Shown here one piece after another: positions 22,548 through 32,579 of a stretch of 64,000 nt of DNA. Under the pieces are notes generated by a model. It had not been told where the DNA came from. It ran no database searches and saw only the letters and a program-made list of their open reading frames with translations. The position numbers and the translations under genes were made by a program. Numbering within the stretch: position 1 is the stretch's first letter; every line of letters begins with the position of its first letter. The DNA comes from Lathyrus oleraceus (lineage: Eukaryota > Streptophyta > Magnoliopsida > Fabales > Fabaceae). The stretch lies in the NCBI RefSeq assembly GCF_024323335.1, contig NC_066581.1, positions 223,639,039 through 223,703,038 of the forward strand, given 5' to 3'.

Positions 22548-23803
22548 TTGGTTCCTGTGTCAGGCAGGATAGCTGATCATCGACCGCACCGCTACTCAAC
22601 CAGACTGAATCATCAGAGGAACATGGACCAGGTTCAAGCAGAATTGGCTGAGATGAGGGCTAACATGGCCCAATTCATGACAATGATGCAAGGGGTTGTT
22701 CAAGGGCAAGAGGAGCTGCGTGCCTTAGCCCAGAGACAGGAAACCGTGATTCCACCGTCCAACCGTGCTTTACCAGTGGGTGTACCCGTTCATGACAATG
22801 CTGCTACTACTGCTCCCGCCACTGACTATGCTGTAGGGGATGAATTGAGGGGTATCAGAATCAACGGACAACCTCTTGCTGCAGAGACTGTTAATGCTAG
22901 AACTACCCGAGCTCCGATTCGTCATCCTGCTCCGCTTGTTGATAGACAGGAGGATATGTTTACCCTGCTCAGTGAAGACGATGATGTGGTGAGAGTTGAA
23001 GAGAGGGATCGGAAAGTTGATGCCCTTGCTGAGAAAATTAGAGCTATGGAATGTCAGAACTCCCTTGTGTTTGATGTGACCAACATGGGTTTGGTAGAAG
23101 GGTTGAGGATTCCCTACAAATTCAAAGCACCCTCATTTGATAAATACAACGGTACTTCTTGTCCTCGCACCCATGTGCAGGCCTATTATAGGAAGATCTC
23201 TGCTTACACCGATGACGAGAAAATGTGGATGTACTTCTTTCAGGATAACTTGTCTGGGGCTTCCTTGGATTGGTACATGGAGCTTAAGAGAGATTCTATC
23301 CGATGCTGGAGAGATCTGGGTGAGGCCTTCTTGAGGCAGTACAAACATAATATGGACATGGCGCCGAGCCGGACTCAGTTGCAGAGTCTTTGTCAAAAAT
23401 CTGGAGAGAGCTTCAAGGAGTACGCCCAGAGGTGGCGTGAGTTGGCTGCACGAGTACAACCCCCTATGCTGGAGAGGGAGTTGACTGATATGTTCATCGG
23501 TACTTTACAGGGTGTGTTCATGGACCGAATGGGGAGTTGCCCATTCGGAAGTTTTTCAGACGTAGTGATCTGTGGGGAGAGGACTGAGAGTTTGATTAAA
23601 GCTGGAAAAATTCAAGATGTTGGGTCCTCATCTTCCAAGAAACCATTTGCTGGGGCACCTCGCAGGAGAGAGGGTGAAACCAATGCTGTGCAACACGGTC
23701 GAAGAAATGTAAACAGAAATCAATACCGCCAGGTTGCCGCTGTAACCATTCCAGCACCTCAACCACGTCAACAACAGCAACAACAGAGAGTTCAACAACC
23801 GCC

Positions 23804-23840
<37 letters not shown>

Positions 23841-25951
23841 CGTCCGTATCAGCCCAGGCAGAGGATGCCTGATCGACGTTTTGACCCTTTGCCGATAACC
23901 TATGCTGAGTTGCTACCTGAGTTGCTCAGATTGGGATTCGTGGAGTTGCGTACAATGGCTCCATTGACAAAGATACCACCTGGGTATGATGCCAACGTGC
24001 GTTGTGATTTCCATTCTGGTGCACCGTGACACCACATTAAAAACTGTAGGGCTTTTCATCATAAGGTCCAGGACCTAATTGACGCTAAAACTATCAATTT
24101 TGCTCCTGTGCCGAATGTTGTAAACAATCCTATGCCTCCGCATGGTGCACACAGAGTGAACAGTGTGGAAGGTGGAGAAGCTGAAGATTTGGTGGTCAGT
24201 GTGGAGGATGTTCAGACTCCGTTGGTTGTTGTGAAAGACCGTTTGTTGGATGGGGGAGTATTCCCGGGCTGTGACCAGGGCTGTGTAGATTGTGCTGAAT
24301 CTGAGAATGGTTGTGATCAGTTAAGGGCTGGTATACATAATTTGATTGATGAGGGTTGTTTGCAGTTCAGTCGGGCTGTTAAAGAACGTGAGGTAGTGTC
24401 AACCGTCACTATCTATTTCAAACCGTCAGAAGGACGTGGCCAGAGGACTGTTAGTGCGCCTACAACTAGTGGTACTCCTGTTACCATTTCTGCTCCTGTA
24501 ACCGTCAGTACTCCAACTACAATTGTTGCTTCGGGCAGAAGGGCTGTTGATAGTAGGGCTGTGCCGTGGAAGTATGACAATGCTTATCGCAGCAATCGAA
24601 GGGCTGAAAATCAGGACAGGCCAGTTCATCAGTCTCCTGTGACAATTAATTTTCCTGGTAGAACTCCTGTGATTGCAAGTCCGATTGTGGACAATGTTGG
24701 GGGACCCGGAGGTTTTACCAGAAGTGGTCGCTTGTTTGCTCCGCAACCTTTGAGGGATAATAATGCTGAGGCTCTTGCCAAGGCGAAGGGTAAACAGGCT
24801 GTGGTTGATGAAGAACCGGCTCAGAAGGAGGCGCCTGAGGGTTCATTCGAGAAAGACGTGGAGGAGTTTATGAAAGTAATCAAGAGTGACTACAAGATTG
24901 TAGATCAGCTGAATCAGACTCCGTCCAAAATTTCTATCCTTTCATTGCTTCTGTGCTCTAAGGCACACCGTAATGCCCTGTTGAAGATGCTGAATCTGGC
25001 TTACGTGCCTCAAGAGATTTCTGTCAACCAACTGGAGGGAGTGATTGCCAATGTAAGCACCAGGCATGGTTTGGGGTTCACAGACCTGGACTTAACGCCT
25101 GAAGGACGTAACCATAACAAGGCCCTGCATATCACCATGGAGTGCAAGGGTGCAGTGTTGTCTCACGTGCTGGTAGACACTGGCTCTTCTTTGAATGTGC
25201 TTCCCAAGAAGATTATGGGTAAGATTGATGTTGAAGGGGTTATCCTTACTCCGAGTGACCTGATTGTGCGTGCATTTGATGGATCCAAACGGTCTGTTTT
25301 TGGTGAAGTCACCTTGCCGGTGAAGATCGGTCCGGAGGTTTTCGACATTATCTTCTATGGGATGGACATCCAGCCCGCATATAGTTGTTTGTTGGGGCGT
25401 CCTTGGATTCATGCAGCTGGGGCAGTTTCGTCAACTCTCCACCAGAAGTTGAAGTATGTCTGGAACGGTCAGATTGTGACTGTGTACGGTGAAGAAGATA
25501 TTCTGGTGAGTCACCTATCCTCCTTCAAGTACGTAGAGGTGGATGGCGAGATCCATGAAACCTTATGCCAGGCATTCGAGACCGTTGCTCTTGAGAGAGT
25601 GGCTTTTGCTGAGCAGAAGAAGCCAAGTGCCTCAATTGCATCGTATAAGCAGGCAGTGGAGGTTGTCAACTCTGGTAACGCTGAAGGCTGGGGCAAGATG
25701 GTGGATTTGCCTATCAAAGAAGATAAATTCGGTATTGGCTATCAACCTCTGCAGGCGGAGCAGGGTGTGCAGACAGGTCCGAGTACCTTTACCAGCGCTG
25801 GGCTGATGAATCACGGTGATGTCTTTGCAACCAGTAGTGAAGATGGTGACAGTGATTGTGATCTGGACAACTGGGTTCGCCCGTGTGCACCAGGGGAGTC
25901 GATCAACAACTGGACGGCAGAAGATGTGGTCCAAGTTACTCTTCAAACAGA
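22548..25951 (+). pseudogene. A gag-protease exon, one in-frame TGA
   Basis: This is the first exon of the gag-pro-pol frame; the true start is uncertain (first ATG in frame is 22623). The product has an N-terminal coiled coil and a retrotransposon gag domain at about residues 190-330 (YNGTSCPRTHV, WMYFFQDNLSG, FKEYAQRWRELA). A Gln-rich linker encoded by a CAA/CAG run (23765-23840) follows, then a zinc-knuckle-like CDFHSGAP..HHIKNC. TGA at 24027-24029 replaces a Gly codon inside that knuckle. After a variable linker comes an aspartic protease with LVDTGSSLNVLPKK at about 25170-25210 and the LLGRPWIHAAGA flap-end motif. The frame reaches TAA at 25953-25955, but the last two exon bases (25950-25951) splice in phase to pol. 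Confidence 0.9.
23765..23842 (+). repeat. CAA/CAG trinucleotide run encoding poly-Gln in A gag
   Basis: CAACAACAACAG-type repeats, the longest pure run at about 23805-23838, encode a Gln-rich linker between the gag domain and the zinc-knuckle region. B's gag has a Gln/His/Asn-rich tract in the same place. Confidence 0.9.
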
Positions 25952-26196
25952 GTAATTTTCTTTTGTTTTTCATTTTGCACAAAACCCTACGTTCTGCCCA
26001 AGGCGTAGTGGTTCATTATAGGGCCTCATCATGTTTTTTCAATGATATCATTAATAAAGGACGTTTTGCAAACAATTTTGGGATCCCTGTCTTTCTGTTT
26101 TTTATTTTCATTTTTCAAAAAAATAAAAATGGCAATGTTTTTGTTTTTGTGACTTTCTTGGATTCTTTTTTCTAAAACAAAGCATTAAACATGCAG
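25952..26196 (+). other. Phase-2 intron between protease and RT exons of A (245 bp)
   Basis: The donor is GTAATTTTC directly after GA; the acceptor is ATGCAG followed by A. Joining gives a GAA codon and puts the gag-pro frame exactly into the pol frame (SDLTES then MNSSVM). The interior is T-rich with several stops. B has the same arrangement (50391-50647) with the same GTAATT and ATGCAG ends. A spliced intron at this spot is a known Ogre feature; the boundaries here are my deduction. Confidence 0.85.
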
Positions 26197-29100
26197 AAGT
26201 GATCTCACGGAATCCATTATGAACAGTTCTGTTATGGCTCAGTATGATTTCAATAATCCCATCTACCAAGCTGAAGAGGAGAGTGAGGAAGACTGTGAGC
26301 TCCCTAAAGAATTGGTCAGATTGTTGAAGCAAGAGGAAAGGGTCATCCAACCTCATCAGGAGGAGTTGGAGATTGTTAATCTTGGTACTGAGGACGCCAG
26401 AAGAGATATCAAGATCGGGGCTGCTTTGAAAGAAGATGTCAAGAGCAGGTTGATTGAGATGCTGAGAGAGTATGTTGAGATATTCGCCTGGTCTTATCAA
26501 GATATGCCTGGGTTGGATACCGATATTGTGGTGCATAGACTACCTCTCAGAGAAGATTGTCCTTCAGTAAAGCAGAAGCTTCGTAGAACTAGTCCCGATA
26601 TGGCGGTTAAGATCAAGGAAGAGGTTCAGAAGCAGTTCGATGCGGGTTTCTTGTCAGTAACTACTTACCCCCCGTGGGTGGCCAACATCGTTCCCGTGCC
26701 GAAGAAGGATGGCAAAGTCAGAATGTGTGTCGATTACCGGGATTTGAACAGAGCGAGTCCGAAAGATGATTTCCTATTACCTCACATTGATGTATTGGTT
26801 GATAATACGGCTCAATCCTCGGTTTTCTCTTTCATGGATGGTTTTTCTGGTTATAATCAGATTAAGATGGCGCCATAAGACATGGAAAAGACGACATTCA
26901 TTACACCTTGGGGCACGTTCTGCTATAAGGTGATGCCATTTGGGCTGAAGAATGCCGGTGCTACCTATCAGAGGGCTATGACAACTCTCTTTCATGACAT
27001 GATGTACAAAGAGATTGAAGTGTACGTGGATAATATGATTGCGAAGTCGCAGACAGAAGAGGAGCACCTGGTCAACTTGCAGAAGTTGTTTGATCGACTG
27101 AGAAAGTTCAAATTGAGGCTGAATCCAAACAAGTGTACGTTTGGTGTGAGATTCGGGAAGCTGTTGGGCTTCATTGTCAATGAGAAAGGGATTGAGGTTG
27201 ATCCAGCAAAAGTCAAAGCTATTCAAGAAATGCCTGAACCGAAAACAGAAAAGCAGGTTCGTGGGTTTTTAGGGAGATTGAACTACATTGCAAGGTTTGT
27301 ATCTCACCTAACTGCCACGTGTGAACCGATATTCAAATTGCTAAGAAAGAATCAGGAAATCAGGTGGAATGATGACTGTCAAAAAGCTTTTGACAAGATA
27401 AAAGAGTATCTACAGAAACCTCCAATCCTTATACCTCAAGTTCCGGGGAGACCTCTGATAATGTACCTGTCAGTGACTGAGAACTCGATGGGGTGTGTAT
27501 TGGGACAGCATGACGAGTCTGGTCGAAAAGAGCATGCCATATACTACCTTAGCAAAAAGTTTACCGACTGTGAAATCAAATATTCACAGCTTGAGAAAAC
27601 TTGCTGTGCTTTGGCCTGGGCTGCTCGCCGACTGAGGTAGTATATGTTGCACCATACTACTTTGTTGATTTCTAAGATGGATCCAGTGAAGTACATCTTT
27701 GAGAAGCCGGCTCTCACCGGACGTGTTGCCCGTTGGCAGATGATTCTAACTGAGTATGATATCCAGTACACGTCGCAGAAGGCCATCAAAGGTAGTATTC
27801 TGTCAGACTACCTCGCCGAGCAACCGATTGATGATTATCAGCCGATGATGTTTGAATTCCCTGATGAAGACATCATGTATCTTAAGATGAAAGATTGTGA
27901 AGAGCCTCTTGTCGAGGAAGGACCGGATCCTGATGACAAGTGGACACTGATGTTTGATGGGGCTGTGAATGTGAATGGTAACGGTGTTGGTGCGGTGCTT
28001 ATCAATCCTAAAGGGGCTCATATACCTTTTTCTGCCAGATTGACTTTCGATGTCACCAACAACGAGGCTGAGTATGAGGCTTGTATCATGGGGATATAAG
28101 AAGCCATCGATCTGAGGATTAAAACGCTTGACATCTATGGAGATTCCGCTCTAGTGATTAACCAGGTCAATGGAGATTGGAATACCAATCAGCCGCATTT
28201 GATTCCTTACAGAGATTACACCAGAAGAATACTGACGTTCTTTAAGAAGGTGAAGTTGTATCATGTCCCCCGGGATGAGAATCAGATGGCTGATGCTTTG
28301 GCTACTTTATCTTCTATGATCAAAGTTCATTGGTGGAACCATGTGCCACATGTTGCGGTGAATCGACTCGAGAGGCCTGCGTATGTGTTTGCAGCCGAGT
28401 CTGTTGTTGATGAGAAGCCGTGGTACTATGACATCAAGAATTTCCTCAAGAGCCAGGAGTATCCTGAAGGTGCATCGAAGAATGACAAGAAAACCCTGAG
28501 AAGGCTAGCTGAAAGCTTTTATCTGAATCAGGATGATGTGTTGTACAAGAGAAACTTTGACATGGTCTTGCTCAGATGCGTGGATAGACACGAAGCAGAC
28601 ATGTTGATGCAAGAAGTGCATGAAGGATCGTTTGGTACCCATGTTGGTGGTCATGCAATGTCTAAGAAATTGTTGAGAGCCGGTTATTACTGGATGACTA
28701 TGGAATCCGACTGTTTCAAATACGCTCGGAAGTGCCATAAGTGTCAAATCTATGCTGATAAGGTGCATGTACCACCAAGCCCTCTGAATGTCATGAATTC
28801 GCCTTGGCCGTTCGCCATATGGGGAATTGATATGATTGGGAAGATTGAGCCTACTGCTTCGAATGGACATCGCTTCATCCTGGTTGCGATTGATTACTTC
28901 ACCAAGTGGGTGGAAGCAGCTTCCTATGCTAATGTTACCAAACAAGTGGTTGCTCGGTTTATCAAGAAGGAAATCATCTGTCGTTATGGGGTTCCTGAGA
29001 GAATTATTACTGACAATGGTTCGAATCTTAATAACAAGATGATGAAGGAGCTTTGCAAAGATTTCAAGATTGAACATCACAATTCTTCTCCTTACAGACT

Positions 29101-29671
29101 GAAGATGAATGGTGCTGTAGAGGCGGCAAACAAGAATATCAAGAAGATTGTGCAGAAGATGGTCGTGACGTACAAGGATTGGCACGAGATGTTGCCTTTC
29201 TCTTTGCATGGGTACCGTACCTCAGTACGTACGTCGACCGGGGCAACCCCTTACTCCCTTGTGTATGGTATGGAAGCAGTCCTACCTGTTGAAGTGAAGA
29301 TCCCTTCTCTGAGAGTCTTGCTGGATGTCAAGCTTGACGAAGCCGAGTGGATTCGAACAAGGTTTAACGAGTTAAGCGTTATCGAAGAGAGACGGCTAGC
29401 AGCTGTGTGCCATGGGCAGTTGTATCAGAGAAGGATGAAGAGAGCCTTTGATCAGAAAGTGCGTCCTCGAAGCTATCAAACTGGTGATCTAGTTTTGAAG
29501 AGGATCCTTCCTCCCGGTACAGATAACAGGGGCAAGTGGACTCCTAATTACGAAGGTCCATATGTTGTTAGGAAGGTTTTCTCCGGTGGAGCCTTGATGC
29601 TTACAACTATGGATGGTGAAGATTTCTCGTCCCCTGTTAACTCAGATGTAGTCAAAAAATACTTCGCATAA
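26197..29671 (+). pseudogene. A pol exon: RT, RNase H, second RNase H, integrase; three in-frame stops
   Basis: One frame from the intron acceptor to TAA 29669-29671. Domains in order: RT with VDYRDLNRASPKDDF and SFMDGFSGYNQIKMAP; the catalytic YVDD box reads YVDN (27023-27034). Then a degenerate gypsy RNase H (YLSVTENSMGCVLGQ), and a second archaeal-type RNase H typical of Tat elements with FDGAVN, NNEAEYEACI and GDSALV. Last is integrase with an H..H..CHKC zinc finger and core Asp/Asp/Glu residues in WGIDMIG, IITDNGSN and MNGAVEAANK, followed by a C-terminal domain ending KYFA. Stops at 26876-26878 (TAA), 27638-27640 (TAG) and 28097-28099 (TAA) interrupt the frame; there is no frameshift. 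With YVDN the RT should be inactive even if the stops were read through. Confidence 0.9.
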
Positions 29672-29812
29672 ATTGACCCGCTGGACAAAAAGATTAAAAG
29701 AGTCCAGGCAAAAAAGGGCATCCCGGCGAACCAAAAAAAAAGAAGAGAAAAGGTTCGAGCAAAAGTTAGGGATAAAAAATGAAAAGAATCTGTACACCCG
29801 GTAAGTCGAAAA

Positions 29813-29870
29813 CCCGCAAGGGCTGCTTAGGCAAAAATGGGTATCCCGGTGGATTGAAAACCCGAAAGGG
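29813..29870 (+). ncRNA. Candidate paired GNRA hairpins after A pol
   Basis: CCCGCAAGGG (29813-29822) and CCCGAAAGGG (29861-29870) each form a three-pair stem closed by a GNRA tetraloop. Flanks extend the stems after an internal loop: TAAGT with GCTTA around the first, GGAT with ATCC around the second. The same two hairpins at the same spacing follow B's pol (54138-54147, 54187-54196), with loop and stem changes that keep the pairing. It would be a cis-acting RNA structure in the genomic transcript, not a separate gene. Confidence 0.45.
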
Positions 29871-31479
29871 CGATCCAGGCAAAAGAGGGATTAAAGCGAA
29901 GACTACAGTCTGAGTTATCTGTACCTCATCGCGCTTCATCGTCTGTCATCTCGAAGGATGTGATCGGTCCAGTCGTTCTTCTCAGAAAGCAAGGAAGTTG
30001 GGAGGAAAGCTGATGATCTGTGAGTTATAACAGAATTGGGAAATAGTGGATGCCGTGTTCACATTCCCATTAGGATAGATTTTTCCTTTTGTGCGCAATT
30101 ACCTCTTTCTAGGAATTGCTTCCCGCTGTATTTGCCTTTTCAGGCCCATTTTTAATCAATAAAAGTCGTTATTCAGATAAATTGCTCTCTTGTTTTTATT
30201 TTACTGTTTTGTTTGCAAAAACGTCCGAATTTTTGATAAACATTGCATATAAACACATGAAGGCTAAACAATAACGTGCAGAAGGATAAAACATTTGAAA
30301 ATCATTTTGAATGTTGAGGACACTTGAGCGTATCTTGTCCATGCAATTCCCTGGGGCATGTATGTTGTGCTGTTTTGCAGGTTGTTACCTTTGATTCCCG
30401 GCTGAAGCAGTTAAGCCACGGTTGATTCCCCAGCAGGCTTGGAAGTGGTTGTTTCCCCAAGCGGGTCTGAAAGCTATTAGAACTATTTTTTCTCCCCTGC
30501 AGAGACGTCTGTGGATAGTAGTGCCTTCTATTCCCAGCAGAGCTAAGGATTGTTAAACCCCCAGCTAGCTTGAAAGCTATCGAGTTCCCAGCTGAGTCTG
30601 AAGATTGATTATCCCCACTGAGTTGGAAGGATGTTGTATCCCCAACGAAGGTGTTAGTGGAGTGGTTTTATTCCCCAGCAGTCTGGTTTGAAGTACTGCT
30701 ATCCCCAGCGTGGTCGTGAACGTTTGTCCCCCGGTAGGGTTGTGGATGTCTATCTCCAGTGTGGTCTGGTATATTATTTCCCCAACAGGGTTGCTTTTCC
30801 TCAGCAGAGTTGTGAATTCCTTTCCCCATCAGGGTGGTGATGTGTTCCTCTAGAAGATCTCCCGAGCAGAGGGTTGTGTTGATGGTTTTCCCCAGCAGGT
30901 TCTCCGAGTGGATCAAGGTCGTTGAAAATTATCTCCAGCAGAGTTTATCCTACATGTGGATTGGCAGCTCTCCTCAGCGAGTCGCTTCGGTTGTTGCCCT
31001 AGCAGAGTCCCCGAGTGGATTGGGATCCTTCCCCCAGCAGCAACGTTATTCTTCAGCATGAGTGAGAAGTCGGTGCTATTTCCCACAGAGTACTCCTCAG
31101 ACAGAGCCTCCCCACAGAGTTGGAGTATTTGATCAGTTTTGCTCCCCCAACAGGGGTTCATCATTTGCATTTTGCATGTAGTAATCATTGCATCCTCAAA
31201 ACGCGTAGCATTTCCATTCGATATGGAGCATTACGCCATAGAAAAATTCAAACATATGCATTCATGTGTTGAAACCTAATAAGACCATATCCCCGCCAGA
31301 GGCGGATCATTGTTCAACATCTGTACAACACGTTTGCTACAGTTTCTCCTGACAGCATTCAGGATTGATATTCCCCCAGAGAGGTTTATTTCCTCACCCG
31401 TCAGTGAAAAGAAAGCTTGATTCTCCCCAGTGAGATCCCCAACAAGTGTTTAGCCTTGCCCTGACATATGTAGATGTTG

Positions 31480-32430
31480 TCCCCGTGATACCGGTAAGTG
31501 TCATGTCGGCGCCCGCGTGTGTTCTTTCCTTGGTGTCGGTAAACACCATTGTTCGGTGTCGGTAAACATCAAGTCCTACCCCAGTCATCGGTAAATGTCT
31601 GGTCTCCTTGGTTGATGTCGGTAAACATCATCTTTCGATGTTCGTAACATCTTTCTCCTTCCCCAGAAGTATTCACCTCTCCGTTGGTGTCGACAAACGT
31701 TGAGTTTTTCCTATTCGTCCGATGACGTCTAGTTGTATCCTCCCCACAAATCATCTGTGGGTGTCTGTTCACCTTTCCGTTGGTGTCGATAAACGATGAG
31801 TTTTTCCCGATCGTCCGTTGATGTTTGGTTGTGTTAGCTTTTCCCCAGTAAGTTCATCTCTCCGTTGGTGTCGATAAACGTTGAGTTTTTCCCATTCGTC
31901 CGTTGACGTCTGGTTGCACATACTATTCCCCAGTCATCGGTAAATGCTTGGTCATCTTTGTTTGATGTCGGTAAACATCATCTTTCGATGTCGGTAAACA
32001 TCGAGTCTCATCCCAGTCATCGGTAAATGTCTGGTAATTCCCCAGCCAGAAATACCCAGTAGAGTCGTCGGTAAACGTCCTATCTGGTTTCCGGTTGCAA
32101 GTTTTGTTTTCCTTCCCCAGTGAAGTGTTCACCTCTCCGTTGGTGTCGATAAGCATCGAGCTTCTCCCTTTCGTCCGTTGACGTCTGGTCGAGTCTTTCC
32201 CAGTCATTCGTTAATGTCTGGTCACCTCTCCGTTGGTGTCGATAAACGTCAAGCTTCTCCCGTTCGTCCGTTGACGTCTGGTCGAGTCTTTCCCATTCAT
32301 TCGTTAATGTCTGGTCACCTCTCTGTTGGTGTCGATAAACGTTGAGTTTTTCCCTTTCGTCCGTTGACGTTTGGTTGTACCTTTCTTTTGATAAAAACCA
32401 GAAATCCCCAGGAGTCGTCGGTAAACGTCT
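31480..32430 (+). repeat. GTCGGTAAAC / GTCGATAAACG repeat array in A 3' UTR
   Basis: Two interleaved motifs recur. CTCCGTTGGTGTCGATAAAC (with CGACAAAC and CGATAAGC variants) followed by CGTCCGTTGACGTCTGGT occurs about six times (near 31678, 31772, 31858, 32135, 32228, 32320). The shorter GTCGGTAAACATC or TCGGTAAATGTCTGG occurs about ten times. Spacing near 32135, 32228 and 32320 is about 93 bp, so part of the field is truly tandem. Confidence 0.8.
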
Positions 32431-32570
32431 TGTCTGGCTGCTGTCGCAAATATCTTGTATCATTCCCTGCGGAGTGCAAATTTCTACGGTTCTTTGGTAT
32501 TCAATCCCTATTTACCCTGAAGGTCTGACAGCCGTTGCTCTCATCCGTTCGGGTTCTCAGCTGATTGAAT

Positions 32571-32579
32571 AGGGGCAGC
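32571..32579 (+). other. Purine-rich tract before A 3' LTR
   Basis: AGGGGCAGC lies immediately before the TGTAGCACC terminus, in the place expected for the plus-strand primer (PPT). It is short and has two pyrimidines, so its exact extent is uncertain. Confidence 0.6.

Larger units (their letters stand above)
29672..32570 (+). other. 3' untranslated region of A with several repeat fields
   Basis: About 2.9 kb between pol and the 3' LTR without a credible ORF. First come two hairpin-forming blocks (29800-29880). Then an irregular field of CCCCAGCAGAG-like motifs spaced 25-45 bases apart (about 30380-31180), then arrays built on GTCGGTAAACATC and on CTCCGTTGGTGTCGATAAACG (about 31480-32430). 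Hypervariable, tandem-repeat-bearing 3' UTRs are known in Ogre elements and have been proposed as seeds of satellite DNA. Confidence 0.8.

Noticed and set aside
23590..23840. Minus-strand Leu/Val-rich ORFs that look like membrane segments
   Set aside because: Antisense reading of the CAA/CAG repeat in A gag; not a real membrane protein.
29680..29880. Possible CRISPR-like or tRNA-like structure after pol
   Set aside because: Only two hairpins with non-identical spacers and no cloverleaf. Interpreted as a cis-acting retrotransposon RNA structure in a plant genome.
31480..32430. CRISPR array
   Set aside because: Repeats are degenerate, unevenly spaced, and lie in the 3' UTR of a plant retrotransposon.
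30660..32465. Minus-strand ORFs with repeated YRHQRRGDQT-like blocks
   Set aside because: Antisense translation of the 3' UTR tandem repeats. Periodicity comes from the DNA repeat, and no homologous frame exists in B.
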